DNA of 5,555 nt from contig DATBDM010000259.1 in assembly GCA_036269915.1 (NCBI GenBank), positions 1 through 5,555 on the forward strand, read 5' to 3'. Below are positions 4,696 to 5,555 of the stretch, piece after piece. How positions within the stretch are numbered: position 1 is the first letter of the stretch; every line of letters begins with the position of its first letter. The stretch is from DATBDM01 sp036269915 (GTDB lineage: Bacteria; Actinomycetota; Thermoleophilia; Solirubrobacterales; Solirubrobacteraceae). The notes under the pieces were generated by a model, which had not been told where the DNA came from, ran no database searches, and was given only the letters and a program-made list of their open reading frames with translations. The translations under genes were made by a program, and so were the position numbers.

Positions 4696-5555
4696 GTGCC
4701 CCGTATCGACGTCCATCAGCATCTCTGGCCGGAGGCGCTGTTGGAGGCGCTCGGCCGCCGCACGGCCGCACCGCGCCTGCGTCGCTCGGGCGCCGGCTGG
4801 GTGCTCGAGCTCGCGGGCGAGCCGCCCGCGCTGCTCGACCTCGCCGAGCACGACGTCGCGGCGCGCACTGCGCTGCTCGAGCGTGACGGGATCGACCGCG
4901 CACTGATCGCGCCGTCGGCGCCGCTGGGCATCGAGACGCTGCCGCCCGCCGAGGCCGCGCCGCTGCAGGACGCCTTCAACGCCGGGATCCTCGAGCTCGG
5001 CGGCCGCTTCGGCCTGTGGGCGGCGCTCGCTCCCGGCGCCGGGCCGCGCGACGTCGACGCCGTGCTCGACGACGGCGCGATCGGCGTCTGCCTGTCGGCT
5101 GCACGGCTTTCCGGGCCGGCGGCGCTCGTGGCCCACGCGCCGCTGCTGACCCGGCTCGCTGCGCGCGGCGCCCCGCTGTTCGTGCACCCGGGCGCCGCCT
5201 CCGCCGCGCCCGGCGCGCCGCCGTGGTGGGCGGCGATGACCAACTACGTCGCCGAGATGTCGGCCGCCTGGCACGCGTGGGCGGCCTGGGGCCGGCCCGC
5301 GCACCCGCGGCTGACGGTCGTGTGGGCGATGCTGGCCGGCGGCGCGCCGCTGCACGCCGAGCGCCTCGCGGCCCGCGGCGGTCCGGCCCACGCGGCGCTC
5401 AACGACCCGCACAGCTTCTTCGACGTCTCCTCCTATGGCGCCCGCGCGGTCGACGCGATGCTGCGCATCGTCGGCGTCGACCGCCTCCTCTACGGCTCCG
5501 ACCATCCCGTCGTCGCGCCGCCGGTGCTCGACGGGCTCGGGACCGCCGTCTTCCA
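4696..5555 (+). CDS. Metal-dependent amidohydrolase, amidohydrolase-2/ACMSD-like (3' truncated)
   Basis: The frame is open from GTG 4696 to the window end (286 complete codons). Residues 4-10 read IDVHQHL, the HxH metal-binding motif (H7, H9) at the end of barrel strand 1. PLFVHPG supplies a further His (H164), and LLYGSDHP contains the catalytic/metal aspartate (D269). These are hallmarks of the amidohydrolase-2 TIM-barrel family, which includes ACMSD-type decarboxylases and various hydrolases of small ring or carboxylate compounds. The region that usually carries a strand-6 histidine before GG reads VVWAMLAGG here, without the His. No other in-frame start lies between the upstream gene and 4696, and the protein begins right at the conserved HxH strand as usual. 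No good Shine-Dalgarno sequence is seen, so the mRNA may be leaderless or translation may depend on the upstream gene. The substrate is unknown. The C-terminus lies beyond the window. Confidence 0.85.
   Translation, partial: MPRIDVHQHLWPEALLEALGRRTAAPRLRRSGAGWVLELAGEPPALLDLAEHDVAARTALLERDGIDRALIAPSAPLGIETLPPAEAAPLQDAFNAGILELGGRFGLWAALAPGAGPRDVDAVLDDGAIGVCLSAARLSGPAALVAHAPLLTRLAARGAPLFVHPGAASAAPGAPPWWAAMTNYVAEMSAAWHAWAAWGRPAHPRLTVVWAMLAGGAPLHAERLAARGGPAHAALNDPHSFFDVSSYGARAVDAMLRIVGVDRLLYGSDHPVVAPPVLDGLGTAVF

Noticed and set aside
4670..4906. GTG 4670 frame of 78 codons directly after the methyltransferase stop
   Set aside because: It is out of frame with the amidohydrolase and its translation is Arg/Ala/Ser-rich beyond the first dozen residues, with no motif.
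4666..5505. A 279-codon open frame on the - strand
   Set aside because: It is antisense to the amidohydrolase, which has clear metal-binding motifs; this frame is composition-driven.
1..5555. tRNA, rRNA, CRISPR array, insertion sequence or attachment site
   Set aside because: Nothing resembling these was seen by eye on either strand. Coding sequence covers nearly the whole window and no gene-free stretch exceeds 70 bp.

Overview
The window is very GC-rich bacterial DNA (about three quarters G+C by eye). Codon third positions are almost always G or C, and real genes are packed wall to wall on both strands. The composition and the gene families suggest a high-GC actinomycete, perhaps of the Thermoleophilia/Solirubrobacterales type. 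That lineage is an inference: no rRNA or other marker gene is present. The extreme GC3 also produces very long spurious antisense frames, which are not annotated here.

Layout, left to right. (1) 1-186 (+) is the 3' end of a CDGSH iron-sulfur protein. (2) 183-1025 (-) is an alpha/alpha-toroid, prenyltransferase/squalene-cyclase-repeat-like protein. Its stop codon shares a CTAG palindrome with the stop of the CDGSH gene. (3) A 68-bp divergent promoter region separates it from an AraC-family regulator, 1094-1945 (+), which appears to have its own promoter and possibly a leaderless mRNA. (4) 1798-2820 (-) is a haem-oxygenase-like diiron oxidase (HDO; 'iron-containing redox enzyme') with a complete set of predicted iron ligands. 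Its 3' end overlaps the 3' end of the AraC frame by 148 bp. (5) 2857-3981 (-) is a YbdK-type carboxylate-amine (glutamate-cysteine) ligase. It lies directly upstream of the HDO gene and is probably co-transcribed with it. (6) 3980-4669 (+) is a short HemK2/MTQ2-like N5-glutamine or small-molecule methyltransferase. Its start codon overlaps the ligase's start codon in opposite orientation. (7) 4696-5555 (+) is a metal-dependent amidohydrolase (TIM barrel, amidohydrolase-2/ACMSD-like) that runs off the window.

How they may work together. The tight ligase-HDO pair is the most interesting unit: an enzyme that makes an amide between an amino acid and an amine, followed by a non-haem diiron oxidase. 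A short HemK-like methyltransferase diverges from the same point, and a CDGSH [2Fe-2S] protein lies nearby. From memory, HDO, CDGSH and HemK2/MTQ2-like genes recur near one another in actinomycetes. A small redox or small-molecule pathway is therefore a reasonable hypothesis, but nothing in the sequence identifies the substrate. The toroid protein, the AraC regulator and the amidohydrolase may be unrelated neighbours.
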